A stretch of DNA of 32,185 nt from Fusobacteriota bacterium (lineage in GTDB: Bacteria; Fusobacteriota; Fusobacteriia; Fusobacteriales; JAAYPW01), in contig JAAYPW010000099.1 in assembly GCA_012519615.1 (NCBI GenBank), forward strand, positions 1-32,185, in the 5' to 3' direction. A program made the translations under genes and the position numbers. Below the pieces are notes generated by a model. It searched no databases. It worked only from the letters and a program-made list of their open reading frames with translations, and was not told where the DNA came from. This document shows, one piece after another, positions 1-8,687 of this stretch; position 1 is the stretch's first letter; every line of letters starts with the position of its first letter.

Positions 1-240
1 GAAATTAACCGCAAATAACGCAAATTGACGCAAATGAAAATAAAAGATAGAGCTTAGAGTTTAGAACTTAGTGCTTAGAAAAAACAAAAACAAAATATAA
101 AAACGGTGATATGATAATTACGGTTTTAGCTCCTATTTCCAGTGGAAAGGGGCTGGGGATAGGGGAAAAACACCTCACCAATAATTTATTTACGTAGTAA
201 AAAAATTAATCCCCCACTCCTAAATCGCCGTGTGAGGAAA
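1..240. repeat. Intergenic patch of short degenerate repeats and inverted repeats
   Basis: Three CGCAAAT copies at 10-16, 19-25 and 29-35; CTTAGA/TTAGA-type reiterations at ~52-79; G-rich and C-rich tracts; CCTCAC (173-178) pairs with GTGAGG (232-237); TTTCCAGTGGAAA near-palindrome at ~137-149. No ORF. Confidence 0.5.
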
Positions 241-270
241 GAAACAAACAAAAAATATAATAAAATAAAA

Positions 271-301
271 AAAACTCAGAAAATTATTTTCTGAGTTTTT
301 T
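271..301. terminator. Intrinsic terminator-like hairpin
   Basis: AAAACTCAGAAAAT (271-284) / ATTTTCTGAGTTTT (286-299) followed by T's; A-tract on the other side makes it potentially bidirectional. Confidence 0.8.
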
Positions 302-307
302 CAATTA

Positions 308-344
308 TAGAAAAATCTCTTATTTGTCGATAAGTAAATTATCG
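308..344 (+). promoter_or_regulatory. Candidate sigma-28-like promoter overlapping an inverted repeat
   Basis: TAGA (308-311)-N14-GTCGATAA (326-333) resembles TAAA-N15-GCCGATAA; CGATAA (328-333)-N5-TTATCG (339-344) is a perfect inverted repeat; lies between a terminator and fliK. Confidence 0.4.
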
Positions 345-382
345 TAAATTTAAGTATAAATAAAATTAAGGAGGTGAATCTT

Positions 383-3142
383 TTGGAAGGATTAGGCTTA
401 ATGAACTCTCTATTTGCAAAAAGTGATATTATTTTAAATGAAACTACCATTTCAAATATTAACTATAATAAAGATGTGAAAAAACCATTTATAGAGATAT
501 TAAATGAGAGTATGATTATTAGTAAAAATGATGAAAATAGTAGTGATGTTAAAACAGTATTTGAAAATATGAAGAACAAAAGTAGAATAAATAATGTAAA
601 TGAGGCTTCGGAGGAAAATATAGATAATATTACTAAGAAAATAGATATTCAATTTAAACAAGTGAATTTAGATGAAAAAAATATATTAATTGAAAATCAG
701 GATGATAAATTAGAAAATATATCTAAATTAAAAGAAAAAATTAATACTATTAATAGTAAAATCGAGATTGAGGAATTAAATTCAAGTATAATAGATTCTG
801 TTGAAAACATAGTTGAAAATCTCGAAAAGATAGATTTTTCTAATGAAAAAATTAATAATCTTGAAAAAAGTTTAGAAAAAATCTATGAAAAATACTCTAA
901 AAATGAGGAAAAAATAGATGAATTTAATAACATAATTGCTCTAGTACAAATTGACAAAGCGTTTAATCTTGTAGAAAAGTATATTGAAAATGAGGTTAAA
1001 AATGGGATTGATTTGGATAGTAATACCAATGATATAGATAATACAGAAAATATAGAATTTTCAATTGAAAATACAAAAAACAGATTAGAAAACTTTCTAA
1101 ATAAACTTGAAAACTTTAAAAAAAATATTACTTCTAAAATTACAGATGAATATGAAAATACAATGAATTCAGATGAATATGCTAACTTAGTAAAAGATAA
1201 TATTTATAATAATTTTCAATTTGTAAATAGTGAACATTTAACAGAAAATGAAGAGTTAACAGAAAATAGCAACGACAATATTATGTATTTAAAAAAGACT
1301 AATGATACTGTAAAGATAGATAAACTTGAAAATTTAGATAATGAAGAAATACCAATACTAGAAAAAATAAAAGAGGAGATACCGTTTTTACAAGAGTTTA
1401 TATCTAAAATAGAGGAAGATGAAATTTTATTAAATAATAATAATGAAATTACTACACCTGTAAGAATTAATAGAGAAAACTATCATTTTGCAAATGAGAT
1501 ACAGTATAACAAAAATCAAGAAAAAGAAAATCTATATTCTGATAATAGTAATCTTAATTTTCAGAAAAACAATAATGTAAATATTGTTAAAATAGAAAAT
1601 AATCATGAAAAAAGTGAAAAAAACGAAGTAGTATCTGAGGGATTATCAGAAAAACAAATATTAAATACAAAAGAAATAGTTGTAAGTAATAAATTTAAAG
1701 ATCAAATAACAACAGATAATAATAGTAATAAAATAACTAACAATGATATTATCGGTAATAGCAATGAAAATATCTTAGATTTAAATAATATCAACAATGT
1801 AATTTCAAAAGATAATATTGATAAAAAGGAGGAGATATATAATTTCGATGAAGTAAAATTTGAAAAAAATAGTGATGAAAATAGCATAAATAATATAATT
1901 AATAACAAAATAAGTGATACAGAAGAGAAAATAGATATTGAAAGTGTAGCTAAAGATTTAGATATATCTAATAAAATAGAGGAATTACTTGTTAAAAATA
2001 ATATAAATGGGAAAATAGAGATAATTCCTAATGATAATAATTCTAAAATAGGATTAAATTCCGAAAGAGATATTTCTAAGGGAGAAACTAGTAAAAGTAA
2101 ATTTAATAATGAAGATATAGCTATTATCCCAAAAGATATAAGTTATAGAGAAAATATTATACAATTAAAAGATCAAAATAACGAGATTGAGATTAGAAAT
2201 AATAGTGTAATTAAAGATGAAAATTACGTTGATATAAAAAATATGTTTAGTAATGTAAATTCTACTAAAATTGAGAAATTAGATGATTATGTAGAAAAAA
2301 AATCTACTAAAGAGATTAATAAATCTAATATAAAAAATCATGAAAGAATTGAAAATAGTGATGAAATTTTATTAAATAATAGTGAAAATAATCTAAAAGA
2401 GATTAATAGTTTAGAAAGTAATAAAATTGAAAAGAAAATTTCTTCGGAAAAAATCAATTTAGATAATATTAATGAGACTAAAACTGAAGAAAAAACTTTT
2501 ATTAATGAGAAGTTAACAACAGAGAACGAATTAACAGAGGAAAAAGATAATAAATTTAATGAATTTTTATCAAAAAATATTAAATATGGATTAAAAAAAG
2601 TTGAAAAAAGGGAAGAGGATACTAGTAAAATCGGATTAAATAACCTTGAGGAACAAATTAAACTTGAAGGTGAAACAAGTCCCTTAAGTTTTGTAGATAA
2701 AATGCCGAAAAGATATAGTACAGAGGTACTAGAACAAATAAAAAATGGGATAAATATAGATATTTCAAATTTAAAAAAAGAGATGAAAATTAAGCTAACA
2801 CCAGATGATCTAGGGGAAGTTGAAGTGAAATTATCACTAGAAAACAGTATAATGAAGGCAGAATTTATAGTACAAAATGAAAAAGTTAAGGAGATATTAG
2901 AAACAAGATTTAATGAATTAAAAAATAATCTAATAGAAAAAGGGATAGAAAATCCAGAAATAAATATTAATGTTTCAAGTGAAAATAGTGATAATAAAGA
3001 TAAGAAATATAGTATGAAAGAGAATGAAAAAGATTATAAACGTAAAAGAAATAGTATTAAAACAATTGAGAACAGTGCAAAAATTGTAGAAAATAAAAGA
3101 ATTTATAGGGTGGACAATAAAGTAGTAAATATTCTTTATTAA
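383..3142 (+). CDS. fliK: Flagellar hook-length control protein FliK (very long, Asn/Glu/Lys-rich)
   Basis: C-terminal hook-length domain motif MKIKLTPDDLGEVEVKLSLENSIMKAEFIVQNEKVKEIL; position immediately before flgD. The track start at 374 (GTG) lies within the AAGGAGG RBS region; TTG at 383 has better spacing. Confidence 0.85.
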   Translation: MEGLGLMNSLFAKSDIILNETTISNINYNKDVKKPFIEILNESMIISKNDENSSDVKTVFENMKNKSRINNVNEASEENIDNITKKIDIQFKQVNLDEKNILIENQDDKLENISKLKEKINTINSKIEIEELNSSIIDSVENIVENLEKIDFSNEKINNLEKSLEKIYEKYSKNEEKIDEFNNIIALVQIDKAFNLVEKYIENEVKNGIDLDSNTNDIDNTENIEFSIENTKNRLENFLNKLENFKKNITSKITDEYENTMNSDEYANLVKDNIYNNFQFVNSEHLTENEELTENSNDNIMYLKKTNDTVKIDKLENLDNEEIPILEKIKEEIPFLQEFISKIEEDEILLNNNNEITTPVRINRENYHFANEIQYNKNQEKENLYSDNSNLNFQKNNNVNIVKIENNHEKSEKNEVVSEGLSEKQILNTKEIVVSNKFKDQITTDNNSNKITNNDIIGNSNENILDLNNINNVISKDNIDKKEEIYNFDEVKFEKNSDENSINNIINNKISDTEEKIDIESVAKDLDISNKIEELLVKNNINGKIEIIPNDNNSKIGLNSERDISKGETSKSKFNNEDIAIIPKDISYRENIIQLKDQNNEIEIRNNSVIKDENYVDIKNMFSNVNSTKIEKLDDYVEKKSTKEINKSNIKNHERIENSDEILLNNSENNLKEINSLESNKIEKKISSEKINLDNINETKTEEKTFINEKLTTENELTEEKDNKFNEFLSKNIKYGLKKVEKREEDTSKIGLNNLEEQIKLEGETSPLSFVDKMPKRYSTEVLEQIKNGINIDISNLKKEMKIKLTPDDLGEVEVKLSLENSIMKAEFIVQNEKVKEILETRFNELKNNLIEKGIENPEININVSSENSDNKDKKYSMKENEKDYKRKRNSIKTIENSAKIVENKRIYRVDNKVVNILY

Positions 3143-3160
3143 AAGAAAGGAGGAATTATT

Positions 3161-3847
3161 ATGTCATTCATAAGTAGTTTAACTAAATATGAAAATTATG
3201 AGCATTATACGCCTAAATCTGAATCAACTACACCGTCTAAACCAAGTAAAGTTGAAGACGGTGAAGATATAGGGGCAAATATATCAAGCACTATAAAAGG
3301 TTCAGGTACAACTGAGATTATAAATGAAAAAGGGCAATTAGGGAAAAATGATTTTATGAAATTGCTGCTAGCTCAAATTAAATACCAAGACCCTTTAGCT
3401 CCTATGGATAATACCGAGTCTATAGCGCAAATGGCACAATTTAGTTCATTAGAGCAGATGGAACAATTAAATAAATCCTTTGAAAGTATAATCTCGATGC
3501 AAAAAATAGCAAATATAAATACAAGTGCACAATATATTGGGAAAAATGCACTTATTTATGGAGAAAACGGTATATTTGCTGGAGAAATTAAAACAACATA
3601 TATTGAGGATGGGGACGTTAAGTTAAGAATTGTAAATGAAAATAAAGAGGAATATATAGCTAGTTTAAATGATATAGCATTATTGGAAAATAAAGGGGAA
3701 GAAAACTCTAAAATAAACGATATAATGAAATATCAAAATAGTTATAATAATTTTGAAACAGATAATAACATTGAGGATAAAGTTGCAGATAATTCGAATA
3801 ATGATGTAGTAGTAGATGATTTGTATGACGATAATGATTATCTATAG
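3161..3847 (+). CDS. flgD: Flagellar hook capping/assembly protein FlgD
   Basis: LGKNDFMKLLLAQIKYQDPLAPMDNTESIAQMAQFSSLEQMEQL is diagnostic for FlgD; AAAGGAGG RBS. Confidence 0.96.
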   Translation: MSFISSLTKYENYEHYTPKSESTTPSKPSKVEDGEDIGANISSTIKGSGTTEIINEKGQLGKNDFMKLLLAQIKYQDPLAPMDNTESIAQMAQFSSLEQMEQLNKSFESIISMQKIANINTSAQYIGKNALIYGENGIFAGEIKTTYIEDGDVKLRIVNENKEEYIASLNDIALLENKGEENSKINDIMKYQNSYNNFETDNNIEDKVADNSNNDVVVDDLYDDNDYL

Positions 3848-3877
3848 AAAAATTATTAAGTTAGAAGGTGATTTAAT

Positions 3878-4270
3878 ATGGTAAATATTATAAATAATCC
3901 TTATTTTAATGGTATTAAAATAGAAAAATTAAAAAACGAGTCAAATAATAATTTTAATAATAGTAGTAATTCAAAAGTAGAAGGAAAATCATTCCAAGAG
4001 ATAATGGATGAAAAAACTGAGTTAAAATTCTCAGGCCATGCAGTAAAAAGATTGAAAGATAGAAATATAGAGATAAGTGATAGTGAAATTTTAAAATTAA
4101 AAAATGGTATTGAGAAGATAAAAGAGAAGGGCGGACAGGAATCTGTTATTCTTTTTGAAGAAAAAGCATTTGTAGTAAGTGTAAAAAATAATACAGTTGT
4201 TACTGTAATGGATGGAAATAATTTAAAAGAAAATGTATTTACTAATATCGATAGTATGCTGATTATATAG
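3878..4270 (+). CDS. TIGR02530-like flagellar operon protein
   Basis: Small protein between flgD and flgE with FSGHAVKRLKDRNIEISDSEILKLKNGIEKIKEKGGQESVILFEEKAFVVSVKNNTVVTVMD. Confidence 0.85.
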   Translation: MVNIINNPYFNGIKIEKLKNESNNNFNNSSNSKVEGKSFQEIMDEKTELKFSGHAVKRLKDRNIEISDSEILKLKNGIEKIKEKGGQESVILFEEKAFVVSVKNNTVVTVMDGNNLKENVFTNIDSMLII

Positions 4271-4350
4271 GCCGGACCTTCTGAAGGAAGCCTTATGTTA
4301 TTGAATCGAGCGAGATAACAGAATCAGCTAATAAAAGGAGGCGTATTTTT
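4270..4350 (+). promoter_or_regulatory. Putative structured 5' leader of flgE (two hairpins)
   Basis: GGC (4270-4272)/GCC (4290-4292) enclosing CCTTC-T-GAAGG (4277-4287); second stem TGTTAT (4296-4301)/ATAACA (4315-4320); RBS AAAAGGAGG follows. Clearly GC-richer than its surroundings. Confidence 0.45.
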
Positions 4351-6183
4351 ATGATAGGAGCAATGTATGCAGGGATTAGTGGTTTACAGTCACACCAAGT
4401 TAAGATGGACGTTGTAGGAAATAATATAGCAAATGTAAACACAGCTGGATATAAAAAATCAACAGTAACATTTGCAGAAGCATTATCGCAAACAAAGCAA
4501 TCTGCAAAAGCACCACAAGATGGGCTGGGTGGAACAAATCCAATACAAATTGGACTTGGAACAAGAGTATCTAGTATATCAACAAATTTTACACAAGGGA
4601 CACAACAATCTACAGGGAGAAAAACAGATTTAAGAATAGATGGTGAAGGTTTTTTCATGTTAAATGATGGTAATAAAAGCTATTACACAAGAGCAGGGAA
4701 TTTTGACCTTGATGGAAATGGGACTCTTGTAGCTAGTAATGGGATGAAAGTACAAGGATGGAAAGCAACTAAAAATACAGATGGTACAACAGAGATAAGT
4801 CCAGGTTCCCCTATTAGCGAATTAAATATAAAACTAGGTGAAATTTTACCAGGAAAAGCAACAAAAAGTGTAGATTATCGTGGAAATTTACCTCAATCAA
4901 GTGGAATTGAACCATTAAAAATGATGGTAGATGATGGAACAGGAACAGGGGTACAAGTTGAAGTAAATATAGAATTTTCATATAATATGGCAGAAGATAC
5001 TTGGACTTGGAAAGCAAGCGGAGCCAATATAGCTGAAGGAAGAGGAACCTTTAAACTAGATCGTGGAGAAATTGTAAATGCTATGGAGATAGAACCAATA
5101 AGGGCAAATAACGGTAACCATATATTGAAATCTCCATTATCAGGGGGGATAGTTTTTACTGATTCTACATATGCAAATAATAAAGGTACAGCAAAATATT
5201 CATCACATCAAATAATAACATCGGGTGACGTATATGATTCGCTTGGAGCAAAACATACAATGAGTATGGAGTATTCAAAAATAGATGTAAATATTTGGGG
5301 ATGGGAAGCAAATCATACAAAAGGATTACAAATGGCAAATTCAAAAGGTTTTGTTATTTTTGATGCTACAGGTCAATCAGCGGGAAACTTTTTGTTTGCA
5401 GAAATTGATCCTAATACTGGATTATTTGCAACATTAAAAGACGTTGAAGGAAAGCCACTACTTGACGATAACGGTACACCTGTAAATAGCTATCCTACAC
5501 CTAAAAAACTGGGATTTGATGCAGGAATAGATACTTCAGATCCGACAGTATACATTCCTTCTTATTCAATTGATAATAATGGGATTATTAGATATACAGG
5601 TGATCCAAGTGGTATAACAGATCCTAATTTTCCTATACCTGAAGTTGGAGCAATTATGAATGCAGAGTATAAAGGATTTATAATGTTTGATCCAGCAAAT
5701 CCAGGAGGAGCATTACCACCAGATGAAGGTGCCAATCCTGTTAAAATTGTACCAGGATTTGGAAATATAACACAATTTGCATCAGAAAATACTGTAGCAT
5801 TTGAAGCACAAGATGGTTATCCAATGGGAGAGTTAGAAACATTTAGAATAAATGATAATGGAGACGTAATGGGATATTATTCAAATGGATATAAACAAGT
5901 AGTTGGTAGAATAGCTATAACAAAGTTTTATAATCCAAATGGATTAGAAAAAGTAGGCGGAAGTTTATTTACTAGAACACCTAACTCTGGTGAGGCACTA
6001 ATTATGCAGCCTGGAACAGGTGGAATAGGTACAATTATATCAGATTCTTTAGAGATGTCAAACGTAGATTTGTCAGAAGAATTTACAGATATGATAATTG
6101 CACAAAGGGGATTTCAAGCCAATTCCAAAACTATTACAACAGCTGATGAAATGTTACAAGAACTTATTAACTTAAAAAGATAA
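4351..6183 (+). CDS. flgE: Flagellar hook protein FlgE
   Basis: N-term MIGAMYAGISGLQSHQVKMDVVGNNIANVNTAGYKKS and C-term NVDLSEEFTDMIIAQRGFQANSKTITTADEMLQELINLKR. Confidence 0.97.
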   Translation: MIGAMYAGISGLQSHQVKMDVVGNNIANVNTAGYKKSTVTFAEALSQTKQSAKAPQDGLGGTNPIQIGLGTRVSSISTNFTQGTQQSTGRKTDLRIDGEGFFMLNDGNKSYYTRAGNFDLDGNGTLVASNGMKVQGWKATKNTDGTTEISPGSPISELNIKLGEILPGKATKSVDYRGNLPQSSGIEPLKMMVDDGTGTGVQVEVNIEFSYNMAEDTWTWKASGANIAEGRGTFKLDRGEIVNAMEIEPIRANNGNHILKSPLSGGIVFTDSTYANNKGTAKYSSHQIITSGDVYDSLGAKHTMSMEYSKIDVNIWGWEANHTKGLQMANSKGFVIFDATGQSAGNFLFAEIDPNTGLFATLKDVEGKPLLDDNGTPVNSYPTPKKLGFDAGIDTSDPTVYIPSYSIDNNGIIRYTGDPSGITDPNFPIPEVGAIMNAEYKGFIMFDPANPGGALPPDEGANPVKIVPGFGNITQFASENTVAFEAQDGYPMGELETFRINDNGDVMGYYSNGYKQVVGRIAITKFYNPNGLEKVGGSLFTRTPNSGEALIMQPGTGGIGTIISDSLEMSNVDLSEEFTDMIIAQRGFQANSKTITTADEMLQELINLKR

Positions 6184-6196
6184 TTAACTTAAGATT

Positions 6197-6236
6197 GACA
6201 AGTTAATCATAGAAAAAATTAACTTGTCTTTTTTTT
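6197..6236 (+). terminator. Rho-independent terminator after flgE
   Basis: GACAAGTTAAT (6197-6207) / ATTAACTTGTC (6218-6228) followed by 8 T's. Confidence 0.9.
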
Positions 6237-6277
6237 AAAATGAATATAAATTTTATATAGTATTTTTTATAACATTG

Positions 6278-6286
6278 TGGTATAAT
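6278..6286 (+). promoter_or_regulatory. Candidate extended -10 promoter for flbD-mot-fli operon
   Basis: TGGTATAAT (TGn-TATAAT) in the intergenic region directly after the terminator; no good -35 visible. Confidence 0.55.
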
Positions 6287-6333
6287 TAAAGGGATAAAAT
6301 TAATTTAAATAGAAAAAAAGGAGTGTAAAAACT

Positions 6334-6522
6334 TTGATTATATTAACAAAACTAGGTAAAGAAAATAAAGAAATTGTAATCAATGCGGAATTTATAGAAT
6401 TTATAGAAGAGATACCAGATACAATTATAAGTTTATCTACTGGAAAAAAAATTTTAGTTCAAGAAAAAAAAGAGGAAATTATAAAAAAAGTAGTAAATTA
6501 TAAAAGGAGTATTCTTATTTAA
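6334..6522 (+). CDS. flbD: Flagellar protein FlbD
   Basis: Small protein with MIILTKLGKENKEIVINAEFIEFIEEIPDTIISLSTGKKILVQE; immediately before motA; TTG start with upstream RBS. Confidence 0.88.
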   Translation: MIILTKLGKENKEIVINAEFIEFIEEIPDTIISLSTGKKILVQEKKEEIIKKVVNYKRSILI

Positions 6523-6563
6523 AATACTGTGATTTATATACAAGTTTTAAGGAGGGTAAATAC

Positions 6564-7334
6564 ATGGATATAGGTACAGTCGCCGGAATGATTGTAGTAA
6601 ATCTACTTATGGTCGTAGGTACTGGTTTTAATATAGGACCATTTATAGATGGGATGTCGGTAGCAATAGTACTAGGAGGGACTTTTGGTGCTATATTTAT
6701 TGCATATCCATTTGAAAGAGTTTTGCAATTACCTAAAATTATGAAAAAAACATTCATTGTTACACCTATTAATTTAATTAATCTTATAAAAATATTAGTA
6801 AGTTATGCTGAAAAAGCTAGACGTGAAGGGTTGTTAGCATTGGAAAGTGATTTAGAAAATTTACAGGAAGAATTTCTAAAAAAAGGGATACAACTAATTG
6901 TAGATGGTACAGATCCAGAACTAGTAAAAAACATATTAGATAGTGAAGTATCATTTATAAGTGAGAGACATGGAGTAAACAAAGATATGATGGAGATGAC
7001 TTCAAGTTTAGGACCAGCATTTGGTATGATAGGGACACTAATAGGTCTAATATTAATGCTAGGGAATTTAAGTGATCCAAGTTCATTAGGACCAGCAATG
7101 GCTGTTGCTCTTATAACAACTCTATATGGTTCTTATCTGGCAAATGTATTTTTTACACCAATGGCTACAAAATTAGGTTATTATAGTTCGTTAGAAATAT
7201 TAAGTAAACAACTTATGATAGAAGGAATATTGTCTATTCAAGCTGGAGATAATCCGAAAGTATTAGAGGAAAAATTAAAATCATTCTTATCACCAAAAGA
7301 GAGAGAGGCTTTAAATAAAGCAGGTGAGGAATAA
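6564..7334 (+). CDS. motA: Flagellar stator protein MotA/PomA family
   Basis: SSLGPAFGMIGTLIGLILMLGNLSDPSSLGPAMAVALITTLYGSYLANVFFTPMATKL. Confidence 0.95.
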   Translation: MDIGTVAGMIVVNLLMVVGTGFNIGPFIDGMSVAIVLGGTFGAIFIAYPFERVLQLPKIMKKTFIVTPINLINLIKILVSYAEKARREGLLALESDLENLQEEFLKKGIQLIVDGTDPELVKNILDSEVSFISERHGVNKDMMEMTSSLGPAFGMIGTLIGLILMLGNLSDPSSLGPAMAVALITTLYGSYLANVFFTPMATKLGYYSSLEILSKQLMIEGILSIQAGDNPKVLEEKLKSFLSPKEREALNKAGEE

Positions 7335-8134
7335 TGGCAGAGAAAAAATGTCCTGTTTGTAAACCGGGAGCACCAGAGTATATGAATACTTATGGTGATA
7401 TGATGACACTTCTACTTTGTTTTTTTATATTACTATTTGCAATGTCATCAGTTGATTCACAAAAATTTAAAACAGTAATGGTAGCACTGCAGGGATCGCT
7501 TGGGGTTATGAAAGGTGGGATGACATTAGATCCATCGCAAATCACATCAAATACAAGGGTTCAATCAAAAGGAACTGAATTAAAATTTAGATTATTAGCA
7601 AAAGAACTTCAACTAGCTCTAAATGAAATGGACGAAAATATTGAAAAAAATGCAAATGCTGCAAATGAAGGTAAAGATAAAAGTGAAAATAGAATAGCAG
7701 AAATGGAGCTAAATAAAAATTATACAGTAACTATTACGGAAAAAGGGATTAAAATTAGTTTAGGAACTCAAATGCTTTTTTCATCTGGAAAAGCCGATTT
7801 AAGACCAGATGCTCACGATATCATAAATCGTATATTAAAAGAGATAAAAGGGCTTGATAATGAGATAGTTGTAGAGGGGCACACAGATAATATCCCTATA
7901 AATACATCAAAATTTCCAAGTAACTGGGAATTATCGACAACAAGAGCTGTGAATGTATTAAAATATATGATCGAAAAAGATAAAACTCTTATAGGGCGAA
8001 TATCTGCTGCAGGATATGCAGATACACATCCTGAAACAACAAATAGTAGTGAGACAGGAAGAAATAAAAATAGAAGAGTAGATATAATAATTTTAAAATC
8101 ATTTGATGAAATAGTATCAGAAAAAGCTGAATAA
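7334..8134 (+). CDS. motB: Flagellar stator protein MotB/PomB family with OmpA-like domain
   Basis: N-term TM YGDMMTLLLCFFILLFAMSSVDSQKFK; OmpA-like VVEGHTDNIPI...NWELSTTRAVNVLKYM...RRVDIIIL. Confidence 0.95.
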   Translation: MAEKKCPVCKPGAPEYMNTYGDMMTLLLCFFILLFAMSSVDSQKFKTVMVALQGSLGVMKGGMTLDPSQITSNTRVQSKGTELKFRLLAKELQLALNEMDENIEKNANAANEGKDKSENRIAEMELNKNYTVTITEKGIKISLGTQMLFSSGKADLRPDAHDIINRILKEIKGLDNEIVVEGHTDNIPINTSKFPSNWELSTTRAVNVLKYMIEKDKTLIGRISAAGYADTHPETTNSSETGRNKNRRVDIIILKSFDEIVSEKAE

Positions 8135-8164
8135 TAAATATAGCTTAATTCAAGGAGGAAAATT

Positions 8165-8665
8165 ATGGCTGATGGTGAAAAAAATGGGATGCCTTTTGTT
8201 ACGAAAGCTCTAATAATAGCAATATTATCAGTAGTTGTAGTTGTCGTCTCTGCAGGGACAGCAGCTTATATTGCTAAAAATGTTAAAGTTGATGGTAATA
8301 ATACCGAACAGAAAGAGACTAAAGATAATAGTAAAAAAGAGAGTAATGAATTAGGTGTAATTGTACCTTTCGGAGAATATACAGTTAATCTAAATGAAAA
8401 AGATCCTAGATATCTTGTAATAGAGATCCATTTTGAAACAGAGGTTGATAAAAAATCAAAAACAAAAGGTGGAGCTGAAATAGAGAGTAAAATGATAATT
8501 ATTCAAGATAGAGTTTTGAAAGTTCTAAAAAATAAAAGTATAAAAGATTTAAATGAAGATAGTGATTTAACTAAACTTAAATTAGAAATATTAGAAGCTG
8601 TAAATAATATATTAGTAGAAACAAAAATAAAAGATGTATATATTGTAAAGTGGTTGATACAATAA
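8165..8665 (+). CDS. fliL: Flagellar basal body-associated protein FliL
   Basis: Single N-terminal TM; FGEYTVNLNEKDPRYLVIEIHFE; position between motB and fliM. Confidence 0.9.
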   Translation: MADGEKNGMPFVTKALIIAILSVVVVVVSAGTAAYIAKNVKVDGNNTEQKETKDNSKKESNELGVIVPFGEYTVNLNEKDPRYLVIEIHFETEVDKKSKTKGGAEIESKMIIIQDRVLKVLKNKSIKDLNEDSDLTKLKLEILEAVNNILVETKIKDVYIVKWLIQ

Positions 8666-8687
8666 AATATCAAAGGCTATTTTTAGG

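Noticed and set aside
1-40. CRISPR array suggested by repeated CGCAAAT
   Set aside because: Units are 7 bp with 2-3 bp spacing; far too short and irregular for CRISPR repeats and spacers.
1702-1908. Minus-strand 68-aa hydrophobic ORF within fliK
   Set aside because: Antisense of Asn/Lys/Glu-rich codons yields Leu/Ile/Phe/Ser-rich sequence; composition artefact.
4270-4340. Possible c-di-GMP (GEMM) riboswitch or tRNA-like element upstream of flgE
   Set aside because: Neither the GEMM conserved core nor a tRNA cloverleaf (TTCGA loop, acceptor stem) is visible; kept only as an unclassified structured leader.
4293-4658. Minus-strand 121-aa ORF antisense to flgE
   Set aside because: Shadow of a well-supported flgE frame; Cys/Pro/Val-rich composition is an antisense artefact with no supporting RBS.
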